A stretch of DNA of 64,000 bases, taken from the NCBI RefSeq assembly GCF_020883535.1, contig NZ_CP086654.1, positions 558,001 through 622,000 of the forward strand, given 5' to 3'. The stretch is from Staphylococcus ratti (lineage in GTDB: Bacteria; Bacillota; Bacilli; Staphylococcales; Staphylococcaceae). The notes below the pieces were generated by a model. It worked only from the letters and a program-made list of their open reading frames with translations. It had not been told where the DNA came from and made no database searches. Numbering within the stretch: position 1 is the stretch's first letter; the number at the start of each line of letters is the position of its first letter. This document shows positions 7,996 through 16,454 of this stretch, piece after piece. A program made the position numbers and the translations under genes.

Positions 7996-8910
7996 ATGAA
8001 AAGATGGGTTTTACCTTTAGTGATTTTTGTAGTTGTTTTAGCTGCGTGTGGTCAAAATAATAGTAATGACGCATCACAATCTAATCAAAAAACATTAAAT
8101 CTAAAAACAGCAGAGTGACAACAAAAAGTACAAATACCTAAAAAGCCAAAACGTATTGTAGTTTTAGCACCGACATATGCTGGAGGATTAAAGTTTTTAG
8201 ATGCAAATATCGTCGGTGTTTCAAATCAAGTGGAACAAAGCCCCGTATTGAAAAAGCAACTTAAAGATGTTGAAAAAATAGGAACTGAGGACGTTGAAAA
8301 AGTTGCTTCTTTAAAGCCTGATTTAATCATTACATATAATACAGACAAAAATACTAAAAAGCTTGAAAAAATTGCACCAACTTTAGCGATAGATTATTCA
8401 AAGTATAATTATCTTGAGCAACAAGAACTCTTGGGAAAAATCATGAATAAAGAAAAAGAAGTTGCTGAGTGGAAAGCAAAGTGGGAAAAACAAACGGCAA
8501 ATGATGGAAAAGTCATTAAGCAAAAAATAGGCGATGACGCGTCAGTATCTATCTTTGAAGGTTTTGATAAAAAGATTTACACGTATGGTAAAAACTGGGG
8601 TCATGGCGGTGAAGTGATATATCAAGCCTTTGGTTTAAAAATGCCTTCAGAATTAGAAAAAGCAACGAAAAAAGATGGCTGGAAAGAAATATCTAAGGAA
8701 GAGATTAGAAAAGTTGCTGGTGATTACATTGTTATGACTAAAGCACCAGATGCAGCATCACCAGAATTTTCTAAAACAGCGATGTGGTCGAATTTACCAG
8801 CTGTAAAAAATCATCAACTTATTGAAGTGGATGCCAATATTTATTGGTATAACGATCCGTATTCATTAGAAGTGATTCGCAAGGATTTAAAAGAACAATT
8901 TTTGAAATAA
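7996..8910 (+). pseudogene. fhuD2: FhuD2-type siderophore-binding lipoprotein, in-frame TGA
   Basis: From the ATG at 7996 (GGAGG upstream) the frame encodes a lipoprotein signal with lipobox VLAAC (Cys18), a Ser/Asn linker, then an in-frame TGA at 8116-8118 (codon 41). Beyond it the same frame runs without a gap to 8910 (304 codons in total). It encodes the periplasmic-binding fold: APTYAGGLKFLDANIVG, DVEKVASLKPDLIITY, YTYGKNWGHGGEVIYQAFG and YWYNDPYSLE, all typical of staphylococcal FhuD2, which binds ferric hydroxamates for FhuBGC import. One base change (for example TGG to TGA) explains the defect. Promoter and Fur box look intact, so the mutation is recent or a read error. Confidence 0.88.
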
Positions 8911-8913
8911 GGT

Positions 8914-8978
8914 AAAAAAGGATGGAACGAGACGCATGCGCTAGATGAGTGGCAAACGTTGTTGTTCCATCCTTTTTA
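8914..8978. terminator. Bidirectional terminator between fhuD2 and nanT
   Basis: AAAAAAGGATGGAAC pairs with GTTCCATCCTTTTT around a roughly 35-base loop. A-rich and T-rich flanks let it serve both the plus-strand fhuD2 and the minus-strand nanT. Confidence 0.8.
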
Positions 8979-8988
8979 ATATGTTTGA

Positions 8989-10503
8989 TTATTTTCTAAC
9001 ATAGTTACTTACTTTATGTTTTTCATAAATCGTTAAACCTGTAATGTCTTTGCGTCGAACAGGAATAATTAAACTTGCAACGTACGCTGCGATAAAGGCA
9101 ACGAAAAATGCGATGATTGATATATAAAACGGAGAACCTGCGCCACCGATGCCTTGTAAGAAATAGCTCGTTACAACAGCGATGAGTAAACCTACAATAA
9201 CACCTACACCATGCGTACGTTTAGTGAAAATACCTACTGCAAAAATACCAGCAAGTGGTACTCCGAAAAGACCAGTAATAAGTAAGAATAAATCCCACAT
9301 ATCGCTTGAATTAGACGCGATTAAGTAAAGTGATGCTAATAAACTGATCAATCCAACAACAATAGTGGATAATCGTGCGAAGCGTACTTCCGCTTTATCG
9401 CTTTGTTTGCCAAAAAAGCGTTGTTTAATATCAATCGATAGACATGCAGAAATAGAGTTTAAACTTGATGAAATCGTCGATTGTGCTGCCGCAAAAATAG
9501 CAGCGATTAATAGCCCCCCTACAAATGGAGGCATTTCTGTAAGAATGAAATATGGCACAATAGATGATGTATTAAAGTCTTTAGGTAATGACGTTTGATG
9601 TTCATAAAACGCATATAACGCCGTACCCATACCAAAGAAAATAGGTGCCGAAATGAGGGCTAAAATCCCATTGGTCCAGATCGATTGAGATGTTTCTTTC
9701 ATGGATTCGGAAGCTTGGTAACGTTGTACAACGTCTTGGCTTGCTGTGTATTGTTGTAAGTTATTAAAAACACTTCCTAAAAAGATGATTGGAATTGCTG
9801 CCGCTGCCGCGCTGAATTTCCAGTTATCTGCACTAATAAATTTTTTGTTTGCAATGGCGTCGTGAGCGACTGTCGATAAACCACCATCGACTTGGACGAC
9901 AGCCATTACAATGATAACAACCGCACCTCCAAGTAAAATAACCCCTTGAATAAAATCGCTCCATACAACGCCTTCAAATCCACCAAGAAATGTGTAAATA
10001 ATACATAAAATACCTACTAAGCAAGCTACGAGATATGGATTAATATCTGAAACTGCTGTGATGGCAAGCGTTGGTAAATAAATAACAATAGCAATACGGC
10101 CGAGATGAAACAACACGAACAGTAAAGAACCGATGACGCAAACGGTTGGATTGAAACGCGCTTCTAAATATTCATATGCTGATGTAACATGTAATTTTTT
10201 AAAAAACGGAATATAAAAGTAAATGAGTAAAGGAATAATAGCTACGATAGCAATATTTCCTGCAATATACGACCAATCCGTCAGAAAAGACTTTTCAGGT
10301 GTCGACATAAATGTAATGGCACTTAATGTAGTAGCATAAATTGAAAATCCAACTACCCAAGCAGGTAAACGGCCGCTTGCTGTAAAGAAACTATCTGTAT
10401 CTTTACCAGCGCGCTTCGTAAAATATGCCCCAATCGCAAGCATCAATAATAAATAAAGGATTAAAGCAATCCAATTCCACAATCCAAAACCAATGGTATT
10501 CAT
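8989..10503 (-). CDS. nanT: Sodium:solute symporter, probable sialic acid transporter
   Basis: 504 residues with about thirteen membrane helices, of the SSS family (Na+-coupled uptake). Typical segments are DSFFTASGRLPAWVVGFS near the N-terminus, GGFEGVVWSDFIQG in the middle and a helix with AAIFAAAQSTISSSLNSIS whose Ser cluster is expected at the second sodium site. The ATG at 10503 is chosen over the TTG two codons earlier because AGAGGGG is eight bases from the ATG. It lies 67 bases downstream of nanA in one transcript, and gene context makes N-acetylneuraminate the likely substrate. Confidence 0.85.
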   Translation of the reverse strand: MNTIGFGLWNWIALILYLLLMLAIGAYFTKRAGKDTDSFFTASGRLPAWVVGFSIYATTLSAITFMSTPEKSFLTDWSYIAGNIAIVAIIPLLIYFYIPFFKKLHVTSAYEYLEARFNPTVCVIGSLLFVLFHLGRIAIVIYLPTLAITAVSDINPYLVACLVGILCIIYTFLGGFEGVVWSDFIQGVILLGGAVVIIVMAVVQVDGGLSTVAHDAIANKKFISADNWKFSAAAAAIPIIFLGSVFNNLQQYTASQDVVQRYQASESMKETSQSIWTNGILALISAPIFFGMGTALYAFYEHQTSLPKDFNTSSIVPYFILTEMPPFVGGLLIAAIFAAAQSTISSSLNSISACLSIDIKQRFFGKQSDKAEVRFARLSTIVVGLISLLASLYLIASNSSDMWDLFLLITGLFGVPLAGIFAVGIFTKRTHGVGVIVGLLIAVVTSYFLQGIGGAGSPFYISIIAFFVAFIAAYVASLIIPVRRKDITGLTIYEKHKVSNYVRK

Positions 10504-10570
10504 AATCAAAACCCCTCTCTATTGCGTTTAAAAACAATTGAAATCATCTATGACGCTGTGACGTTAGAAA

Positions 10571-11452
10571 CTATAAGTTGTACTTTTGAATGAGTGACTT
10601 TAACTGTGGGCGTAAGGACTCGTCAAATGGATGGAATGGTGCTTTAGGTAAGCCAGTATTGATTCCTTTTTCGCCTAAAGCAGCTTTGAGTGTCGGATAT
10701 AATCCCATATTTAGGACACTTTCAATAATATCGTTAGACTCTTTTTGTAACGCATAGGCTTTCTCAACATTACCTAAACGCGCTTCCTTAAAAATCGCTT
10801 GAGCACGCACACCGTTAATATTGTAAGTTGAACCAATTGCCCCATCTACACCTGAAATGGCCGCTTGTACTAACATTTCGTCAAATCCAGAGAAAATAAG
10901 CTTATCCGGAAATGCGTGACGTAAACGCTCAAGCAAGAAAAAGTCGGGTGCCGTGTATTTCACACCGATAATGTGTTCATTTTCAAACAATGTTTTGAAT
11001 TGATCTATTGTGATATTAACGCCAGTTAAACCAGGAATAGAGTAAATAATCATATCGTTTTGTGTTGCTTCAATAATTTTGAAATAGTAATCACGAATTT
11101 CTTCAAATGTAAATGGATAGTAAAATGGCGTTACTGCGGATAATGCATCGTACCCAAGTTCAGTAGCATATTGTCCTAAAGCAATGGCTTCATTTAAATC
11201 AAGGGATCCAACTTGAGCAATTAACTTAATTTCATTTTGTGCTTCTTCTTTTGCGATGCGAAAAACGGTTTTTTTCTGTTCGGTATTCATTAAAAAATTT
11301 TCTCCAGAACTACCGTTTACATAGAGCCCGTCGAGTTGTTGCACATCAATAGCGTTTCGCACAATTTCTCGTAAGCCACTTTCAATAATTTGTCCATCTT
11401 TATCGAAAGGAACTAAAAGTGCGGCATATAAACCTTTTAATTCATGTTTCAT
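10571..11452 (-). CDS. nanA: N-acetylneuraminate lyase
   Basis: A 293-residue class I aldolase of the DHDPS/NAL superfamily that splits N-acetylneuraminate into N-acetylmannosamine and pyruvate in the cytosol. Visible are the carboxylate-binding loop NGSSGENF (46-53), the catalytic Tyr137 in [10 protein letters not shown] and the Schiff-base Lys165 in [12 protein letters not shown]. The length equals that of S. aureus NanA and the similarity is very strong. The start is preceded by AGGAGGTTC. It is the first gene of the minus-strand nanAT unit, facing a spacer with an operator dyad and a cre site. Confidence 0.95.
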   Translation of the reverse strand: MKHELKGLYAALLVPFDKDGQIIESGLREIVRNAIDVQQLDGLYVNGSSGENFLMNTEQKKTVFRIAKEEAQNEIKLIAQVGSLDLNEAIALGQYATELGYDALSAVTPFYYPFTFEEIRDYYFKIIEATQNDMIIYSIPGLTGVNITIDQFKTLFENEHIIGVKYTAPDFFLLERLRHAFPDKLIFSGFDEMLVQAAISGVDGAIGSTYNINGVRAQAIFKEARLGNVEKAYALQKESNDIIESVLNMGLYPTLKAALGEKGINTGLPKAPFHPFDESLRPQLKSLIQKYNL

Positions 11453-11479
11453 AATGAACCTCCTAAATATGTTGAAATA

Positions 11480-11492
11480 TTGGTCTGACCAA
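11480..11492. promoter_or_regulatory. Operator dyad in nan divergent spacer
   Basis: TTGGTC-T-GACCAA is a perfect 13-base palindrome and fits the TnGTnnnACnA pattern bound by FadR-subfamily GntR regulators. It lies 28 bases before the nanA start. A further half-site (TGGTC) lies at 11526-11530. The divergently transcribed regulator is the obvious candidate to bind here. Confidence 0.75.
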
Positions 11493-11504
11493 TTTATACT
11501 TTAA

Positions 11505-11519
11505 TTGTAAGCGCTGCCA
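11505..11519. promoter_or_regulatory. Catabolite responsive element (cre)
   Basis: TTGTAAGCGCTGCCA fits WTGNAANCGNWNNCW at every defined position. It lies mid-way in the 149-base spacer between nanA and the regulator, so CcpA could repress both directions when preferred sugars are present. Confidence 0.75.
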
Positions 11520-11601
11520 TAAGAATGGTCAATATATAATTTTATTGTCGAAAAAGTTGATATGATAAACTAAAGACGTTACGAAAGGGGATATCGTTGA
11601 A

Positions 11602-12267
11602 ATGGAAACTGCATCCGGACGTCAAAGTTTAAAAGAAAAAATGGTAGAAAATATAAAAGCCTATATTTTGGAAGAGCATTTAAAAGTGGGGGATAAACTC
11701 CCAACTGAACGTAAGCTTGCCGAAGACTATCAAGTGAGTCGTTCAGTAGTGAGAGAGGCTTTAAGCTATCTAGAAAATACAGGGGTAACAGAAAGTGTTC
11801 AAGGAAAGGGCACGCTTGTGAAGGCTCAGGACATCACCTCTTTAATTGAAGGGTTTTTATTTAGTTTTCAAGTGTCACAAGGGAGCCTTAAAGATTTGAT
11901 GATGTTACGTTTAACCTTTGAGCTAGCTGCGATTGATGTAATGGAACGTAATCAAACGGCTTTGGATACAATAGAGCGTGCGCTAGTTAATGATGCTTCT
12001 AGTTTTACTAGAGAAGACGATAAAGCTTTCCATCAAAGTATATTAGAAGCGGTAAATTCGCCGCTTTTTAAACAGATGAGTACAGTAGTACAAGCTTACT
12101 TTTATCAATCGCCTATCCAATCAACGATAGAAGATAATGAATTAAGTATTCATGACCATAATGCGATTTATAATGCATTAAAAGCGCAAAATTTTCCTAA
12201 AGCAAAAGAATTATTAACGCAACATTTATTGAGAGGTGCAACTTTTTATGACGAAAATCGCATTTGA
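11602..12267 (+). CDS. GntR/FadR-family transcriptional regulator of nan genes
   Basis: 221 residues. The N-terminal winged helix (about 8-75) has the GntR signature LPTERKLAEDYQVSRSVVREAL and wing VQGKGTLV. The C-terminal all-helical FCD-type effector domain (about 85-215) carries DKAFHQSILEAVNSPLF and HDHNAIYNAL, whose Asp and His residues usually hold a metal or ligand. It probably senses sialic acid or a derivative and acts on the TTGGTCTGACCAA dyad. It overlaps nanK by 20 bases, implying translational coupling. In S. aureus the nan regulator is, as I recall, an RpiR-type protein, so the control differs here. Confidence 0.85.
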   Translation: METASGRQSLKEKMVENIKAYILEEHLKVGDKLPTERKLAEDYQVSRSVVREALSYLENTGVTESVQGKGTLVKAQDITSLIEGFLFSFQVSQGSLKDLMMLRLTFELAAIDVMERNQTALDTIERALVNDASSFTREDDKAFHQSILEAVNSPLFKQMSTVVQAYFYQSPIQSTIEDNELSIHDHNAIYNALKAQNFPKAKELLTQHLLRGATFYDENRI

Positions 12268-13108
12268 TATCGGAGGGACATTTTTAAAGTCAGCAATTAT
12301 TGATGGGACTTTTAAGCTTAGAGGCTATGAAAAGCAACCGACACCTGAAAATTCACAATCTCCAATCGTAGATGAAGTTTTGAGAAGGGTAAAAAGATAT
12401 GTAGAGACTTACGATTTAAAAAAAGTAAGTATTGGCATTTCAACAGCGGGTGCTGTCAATCGCAAAGAAGGTAAAATTGTGTACGCAAACGATAACATTT
12501 TGAATTATTCAGGAACAAATTTTAAACGTGCCTTAAAACCGTATACAACAAATGTCCATGTATATAATGATGTGGACGCCGCAATGTTAGGGGAACTGAT
12601 TTCTCGAAAAGAACCTATTTGGAGTGCATTCTGTTTAACGTTAGGTACAGGGATTGGTGGAAGTTATTTTCATAAAGATATAGGGCTTTCACAAGGCGCA
12701 AGATGGCGTGCGAATCAAATTGGCAATTTACTGTACGATCCGATTTCAAAAACCAACTATGAACAACGTGCTTCAACGCAAGCATTAAAAAGTCTAATGA
12801 GAAAAAGCGGTCATGGACATGAAAATGTCGTACAACTTTTTGAAGAAGCGAAACAAAATACGAAAGCGCGTCAGTTACTTGAAACTTGGGGATATGAAGT
12901 GGCACGAGGTATTGCAGAAATTCAAATTATGTATGATCCTAAAGTCATCATTATTGGCGGAGGTATTTCTCAACAAGGACAAGCGCTATTAGATTATATT
13001 TGTCCCTATGTTCAAGTGTTTTTACCACCTCATTATGGAGGTGCCAAAATTGAAACGGCACGTTTACAAAATCACGCCGCGTTGGTTGGTGCGGTTTCAA
13101 AATTGTAA
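12248..13108 (+). CDS. nanK: N-acetylmannosamine kinase, ROK family
   Basis: 286 residues from the ATG at 12248; GAGAGGTG nine bases upstream decides against the GTG at 12236. ROK kinase features are the phosphate-binding KIAFDIGGTFLKSAI at the N-terminus, VYNDVDAAMLGE (catalytic Asp region) and LTLGTGIGGSYF. The usual CxCGxxGCxE zinc cluster is not present; the segment after GLSQGARW is different. It phosphorylates ManNAc released by NanA. The next enzyme, ManNAc-6-P epimerase NanE, is not in this window. The stop codon lies inside a BirA-type operator of the following gene. Confidence 0.85.
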   Translation: MTKIAFDIGGTFLKSAIIDGTFKLRGYEKQPTPENSQSPIVDEVLRRVKRYVETYDLKKVSIGISTAGAVNRKEGKIVYANDNILNYSGTNFKRALKPYTTNVHVYNDVDAAMLGELISRKEPIWSAFCLTLGTGIGGSYFHKDIGLSQGARWRANQIGNLLYDPISKTNYEQRASTQALKSLMRKSGHGHENVVQLFEEAKQNTKARQLLETWGYEVARGIAEIQIMYDPKVIIIGGGISQQGQALLDYICPYVQVFLPPHYGGAKIETARLQNHAALVGAVSKL

Positions 13109-13132
13109 ACACTATATAAAAAATGTTTACAT
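13103..13132 (+). promoter_or_regulatory. BirA operator of bioY
   Basis: TTGTAAAC-N14-GTTTACAT is a long-spaced inverted repeat of the type bound by biotin protein ligase BirA in Gram-positive bacteria. It overlaps the nanK stop codon. A TATAAT -10 lies at 13138-13143, so a bound dimer would cover the -35 region. Biotin-dependent repression of bioY is the expected outcome. Confidence 0.8.
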
Positions 13133-13157
13133 TCGTGTATAATACGGTAATGGCGAT

Positions 13158-13274
13158 AAAGTGAGCGATTTTATACCAGTTCATGAGAAAAGGAAAAATG
13201 GGAATAGTAAAGTATATACATTCCTATTACTCATTGCTTTTGACCTACTCACTTTGTATTTGAACGTCAAAAGC
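13158..13274 (+). promoter_or_regulatory. Structured 5' leader of bioY
   Basis: The roughly 140-base leader can form a perfect nine-base stem, GCTTTTGAC (13236-13244) with GTCAAAAGC (13266-13274), ending six bases before the Shine-Dalgarno. The loop of that hairpin contains CTCACTTT (13248-13255), which is complementary to AAAGTGAG at 13158-13165. The two pairings are alternative or pseudoknotted. The pairing is read from sequence; any regulatory role is conjecture. Confidence 0.45.
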
Positions 13275-13292
13275 TTAAAGGGAGGAAATAAA

Positions 13293-13850
13293 GTGAAGTT
13301 ACGTTTACTTGTTTATACAGCATTAATGGCTGCAATCATTGCCGTATTAGGATTAGTGCCACCCATACCGCTCAATTTTTTACCGGTACCTATTGTATTG
13401 CAAAACATTGGTGTTTTTTTAGCGGGAATGATATTAGGGCGAAAATACGGGGCACTTAGTGTAGTTATCTTTTTATTGTTAGTTTTATGCGGAGCCCCAT
13501 TGTTAAGTGGTGGTCGTGGAGGCATTGGTGTACTGATGTCGCCAAGTGCAGGATTTCTTATTATGTACCCAGTAGTCGCATTTTTGATTGGTTGGGCGCG
13601 TGATCGTCAAATTGAATCATTAAATGTTTTTAAAGCTTTTACGATTATTACTATATTTGGGGTGCTTTTATTAGATACAGTTGGTGCCATTGTGATGGGC
13701 TTTATTGCGGAGATTCCGACGAAAAATGCACTTTATTCTTCTTTAGCATTTGTACCAGGTGATCTCATTAAAGCGATAATTGCATCATTTATTGCAATAG
13801 CATTAATTAAAAACCCAGTGACAGGACGGGCGTTAAAACAGACTCAATAA
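13293..13850 (+). CDS. bioY: Biotin transporter substrate-binding subunit BioY
   Basis: 185 residues and six membrane helices. The S-component marks are VPIVLQNIGVFLAGMILG, LLVLCGAPLLSGGRGGIG and PSAGFLIMYPVVAFLIGW. BioY binds biotin with high affinity and needs the shared EcfA1/A2/T module encoded at 55.8-58.3 kb in this window. The GTG at 13293 is the start: GGGAGGAAATAAA precedes it and the protein then begins at the first helix. The open frame from 13161 would add an unrelated leader. The BirA-type operator upstream supports the biotin role. Confidence 0.93.
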   Translation: MKLRLLVYTALMAAIIAVLGLVPPIPLNFLPVPIVLQNIGVFLAGMILGRKYGALSVVIFLLLVLCGAPLLSGGRGGIGVLMSPSAGFLIMYPVVAFLIGWARDRQIESLNVFKAFTIITIFGVLLLDTVGAIVMGFIAEIPTKNALYSSLAFVPGDLIKAIIASFIAIALIKNPVTGRALKQTQ

Positions 13851-13872
13851 ATCCAAAAAGGGGATGAGACAA

Positions 13873-14631
13873 GTGCATCATGTATCAATGAATGAGATTT
13901 ATACAGATGGAAATAACGTCGAAACAACTGAGCGTTATACGCGTTACCTTACCCCTGAACAACCACTTAAATTTGATGCGAATAAATGGCGTTATCATTA
14001 CATGCCAGATGTTTTAACATTTAAAGGGGATATGTTACATCAACAGCAACAACATCGCAATCAGAATTCGCAACACCTTAATTTTGAATTTCCGGTAGAC
14101 GTACGTCCATCATCGGATATGTTGCGTATGTTGAGGGAGAACGGCTTTGAATTAGGGTGTGTAGAAATGTACGCCATTGAAGGTACTGAGCTTGCGCAGC
14201 TTACTGAAAAAGAGGTCGTATTAAAGCAAATTTCTGTAGCTCAAATAGAAGATTATTTTAAAATTTTTAATGAACTGAGCGCATCGTATGGTCAAGCATA
14301 TATAGAAGAAGCAAACCACCATATTCAAAACGAGATTGCACATGGTCAAGGACAACTTGAATATTATGTTGCGTATGATGGCCATTGTCCAGTGGGGATT
14401 TTAAATTTAATCCAAGGTGAACAAACTTTAGAATTAGATGGTTTTGCGGTACATACTGACTACCAAAGAAAAGGATATGGCACACGGATTCAAGCGCAAG
14501 TAGGCAAGCTCGCTGGCAAGCGTACAGTAGTTTTAGTTGCAGATTCAGAAGATACGGCAAAAGAGATGTATATTAAGCAAGGCTATACGTATTTACATTA
14601 TCGATACAGTGCCTTACTTGAATTGAAATAA
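13873..14631 (+). CDS. GNAT-family N-acetyltransferase
   Basis: About 252 residues. The C-terminal half is a GNAT domain: LELDGFAVHTDYQRKGYG (acetyl-CoA binding R/QxxGxG-type loop) and a final segment DTAKEMYIKQGYTYLHYRYS. The N-terminal half is a degenerate domain. The substrate is unknown. The ATG at 13864 abuts the AGGGG ribosome binding site and is unlikely; the GTG at 13873 has correct spacing. It follows bioY by 22 bases and may share its transcript, although there is no functional link to biotin that I can name. Confidence 0.75.
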   Translation: MHHVSMNEIYTDGNNVETTERYTRYLTPEQPLKFDANKWRYHYMPDVLTFKGDMLHQQQQHRNQNSQHLNFEFPVDVRPSSDMLRMLRENGFELGCVEMYAIEGTELAQLTEKEVVLKQISVAQIEDYFKIFNELSASYGQAYIEEANHHIQNEIAHGQGQLEYYVAYDGHCPVGILNLIQGEQTLELDGFAVHTDYQRKGYGTRIQAQVGKLAGKRTVVLVADSEDTAKEMYIKQGYTYLHYRYSALLELK

Positions 14632-14697
14632 GGAAGATGTTGGAATAGCAGCGTTTAGGATTTGAGCAATCCTTCGCTATGATTCCGCATCTTCCTT
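14631..14697. terminator. Bidirectional terminator, GNAT gene / fdhD
   Basis: AAGGAAGATG..GGAAT pairs with ATTCC.CATCTTCCTT around an inner GCAGCG..CGCTATG segment. It serves convergent genes and overlaps the last codons of fdhD. Confidence 0.75.
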
Positions 14698-15501
14698 TTC
14701 ATTTTTTTCGTTTACATTTATAATTCGATGCGCATGACTGTAAATGTTGAAGTGGCCTTCTCTAACAAAGCCAATCGCTGTAATATTTAAATCATTTGCG
14801 AGTTGTACCGCAAGTGTTGTCGGTGCAGATTTAGAAATAATCATCCCTACACCAATTTTAGCAGCTTTGATTAAAATTTCAGATGAAATTCTCCCACTAA
14901 AAATTAAAATTTTATTTCTAACAGCGATATCATTGTCAATACAGTAACCATATAATTTATCTAAAGCATTATGGCGTCCAATGTCCTGACGATGAATAAA
15001 AAAATGTTGCCCATCACTAATAGCAGCATTATGTAAGCCGCCAGTCGCTTGGAATGTAGCACTTTCATCTTGAAGTTGTTGCATCATCATTAAAATTTGT
15101 TCCGGATAAAGTTGTATGTTTGACATTGAAGTTTTCGCCATCGCAGCATCATTTTGAAAGTAAAATTCACGGCTTTTCCCACAACATGAGGCAACGAGCC
15201 TTTTCGTAGAAAGTTGAGTACGCTCATGTAACTGATACGTAATTTCAACATATGCAAATCCTTTACTATCATCTATATCCAGTTGCTTTAATTCTTGTCG
15301 CTTAAGAATAATGTCTTCCGACGCTAAAAAACCTAAGACCAATTCTTTTAAATTCGTAGGACTGCAAATGATCGTCGCAAATTCCTCACCATTAATCATT
15401 ATCGTTAATGGGAATTCAGTTACGTAATCATCAAATGTGGTAAATAATGTATTATTCTCATAACGTATGATTTTTTGGTTGTAACGTATATCTCGATTCA
15501 C
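14677..15501 (-). CDS. fdhD: Formate dehydrogenase accessory sulfurtransferase FdhD
   Basis: 274 residues. FdhD passes sulfur from a cysteine desulfurase to the molybdenum cofactor of formate dehydrogenase, which is needed for activity. Visible are LKELVLGFLASEDII near the N-terminus, the vicinal cysteine pair in VASCCGKSREF (the sulfur-carrying loop) and TGGLHNAAISDG followed by DIGRHNALDKLYGY. The start is GTG, with AAGGGGGG upstream. It lies head to head with modA across 186 bases, linking molybdate import with the only obvious molybdoenzyme client, formate dehydrogenase, which is encoded elsewhere. Confidence 0.93.
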   Translation of the reverse strand: MNRDIRYNQKIIRYENNTLFTTFDDYVTEFPLTIMINGEEFATIICSPTNLKELVLGFLASEDIILKRQELKQLDIDDSKGFAYVEITYQLHERTQLSTKRLVASCCGKSREFYFQNDAAMAKTSMSNIQLYPEQILMMMQQLQDESATFQATGGLHNAAISDGQHFFIHRQDIGRHNALDKLYGYCIDNDIAVRNKILIFSGRISSEILIKAAKIGVGMIISKSAPTTLAVQLANDLNITAIGFVREGHFNIYSHAHRIINVNEKNEKEDAES

Positions 15502-15687
15502 TTCAAGCCCCCCTTATAGCTTTATATTTATTTTACGCTTAAAACTGAATTTATAAAACAGATTCGTTTTTTTAAGGAGAGATAAACTTTTTAATGAAAT
15601 GTTGTGATAGGACGTGCGTAAAATGCAGTTTTGATAGATAATAATAGAAAGCGTTTTAATTTAACTTTTGAATGGGGGACACATCAG

Positions 15688-16446
15688 ATGAAAAGATTAT
15701 GGTTAGTGGGCGTGAGCTTAATTTTATTAATGGTAGTTATTGCCGGCTGTGGAAAAGATGATTCAAACTCATCTAAAAACAATCAACTGACGATTTCAGC
15801 GGCGGCAAGTCTTACAGATGTTACGAAAGCGTTAGAAAAAGAATTTAAAAAGTCATACCCTGATACGAAAATTGAATTTAACTATGGAGGATCTGGAGCT
15901 TTAAGACAACAGATTGAAAAAGGAGCACCTGCAGATGTATTGATGTCTGCGAATACAAAAGATGTGGATGCTTTAAAATCTCAAAATAAAGTAAAAGATA
16001 CTTATGATTATGCACATAATAAATTGGTTTTAATTAAGCAAAAGGGTAAACCGGCAGAAGATTTAAAGCAATTGTCACAAGATGCGCATGTTGCTATCGG
16101 TGAGGTAAAATCTGTTCCAGCAGGAAAATATGCCAAAACGTATTTAGAATCTCAAGGATTATGGGAAAAAGTACAACCTCACATCGTCTATACTAAAGAT
16201 GTACGAGAAGTGTTAAACTATGTAGACAAAGGAAATGCAAATTATGGCTTTGTCTATGAGACGGATTTGTTTGCTGGAGAGACTCAAAAATCAAACGTTG
16301 AAAAAGTAACATCGGTTCAATTAGATAAACCGATTACTTATCGCATGGGACGTATTTCAGATAGTCAAGAAAGTAAAGCATGGACAAAATTCATGAAAAG
16401 TAAAAAAGCAAAAGCAATTTTAAAAGATTATCATTTTGAAGTATAG
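15688..16446 (+). CDS. modA: Molybdate-binding lipoprotein ModA
   Basis: 252 residues with a lipoprotein signal peptide (lipobox VIAGC, Cys21) and a type II periplasmic-binding fold: ISAAASLTDVTKAL, FNYGGSGALRQQIEKGAPAD and YGFVYETDLFA, all typical of ModA. It captures molybdate or tungstate outside the membrane for ModBC. The ATG at 15688 with GGGGGAC upstream is preferred over the longer frame. It is the first gene of modABC; the spacing to modB is eight bases. Confidence 0.95.
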   Translation: MKRLWLVGVSLILLMVVIAGCGKDDSNSSKNNQLTISAAASLTDVTKALEKEFKKSYPDTKIEFNYGGSGALRQQIEKGAPADVLMSANTKDVDALKSQNKVKDTYDYAHNKLVLIKQKGKPAEDLKQLSQDAHVAIGEVKSVPAGKYAKTYLESQGLWEKVQPHIVYTKDVREVLNYVDKGNANYGFVYETDLFAGETQKSNVEKVTSVQLDKPITYRMGRISDSQESKAWTKFMKSKKAKAILKDYHFEV

Positions 16447-16454
16447 GTGATACT

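Noticed and set aside
8230..8910. A shorter functional binding-protein gene starting at 8230
   Set aside because: It begins inside the conserved domain, has no ribosome binding site and lacks a signal peptide. The upstream frame with lipobox and promoter shows this is the tail of a broken fhuD2.
13161..13292. N-terminal extension of BioY from the GTG at 13161
   Set aside because: The extension is unlike other BioY proteins and has no ribosome binding site; a strong one precedes the GTG at 13293.
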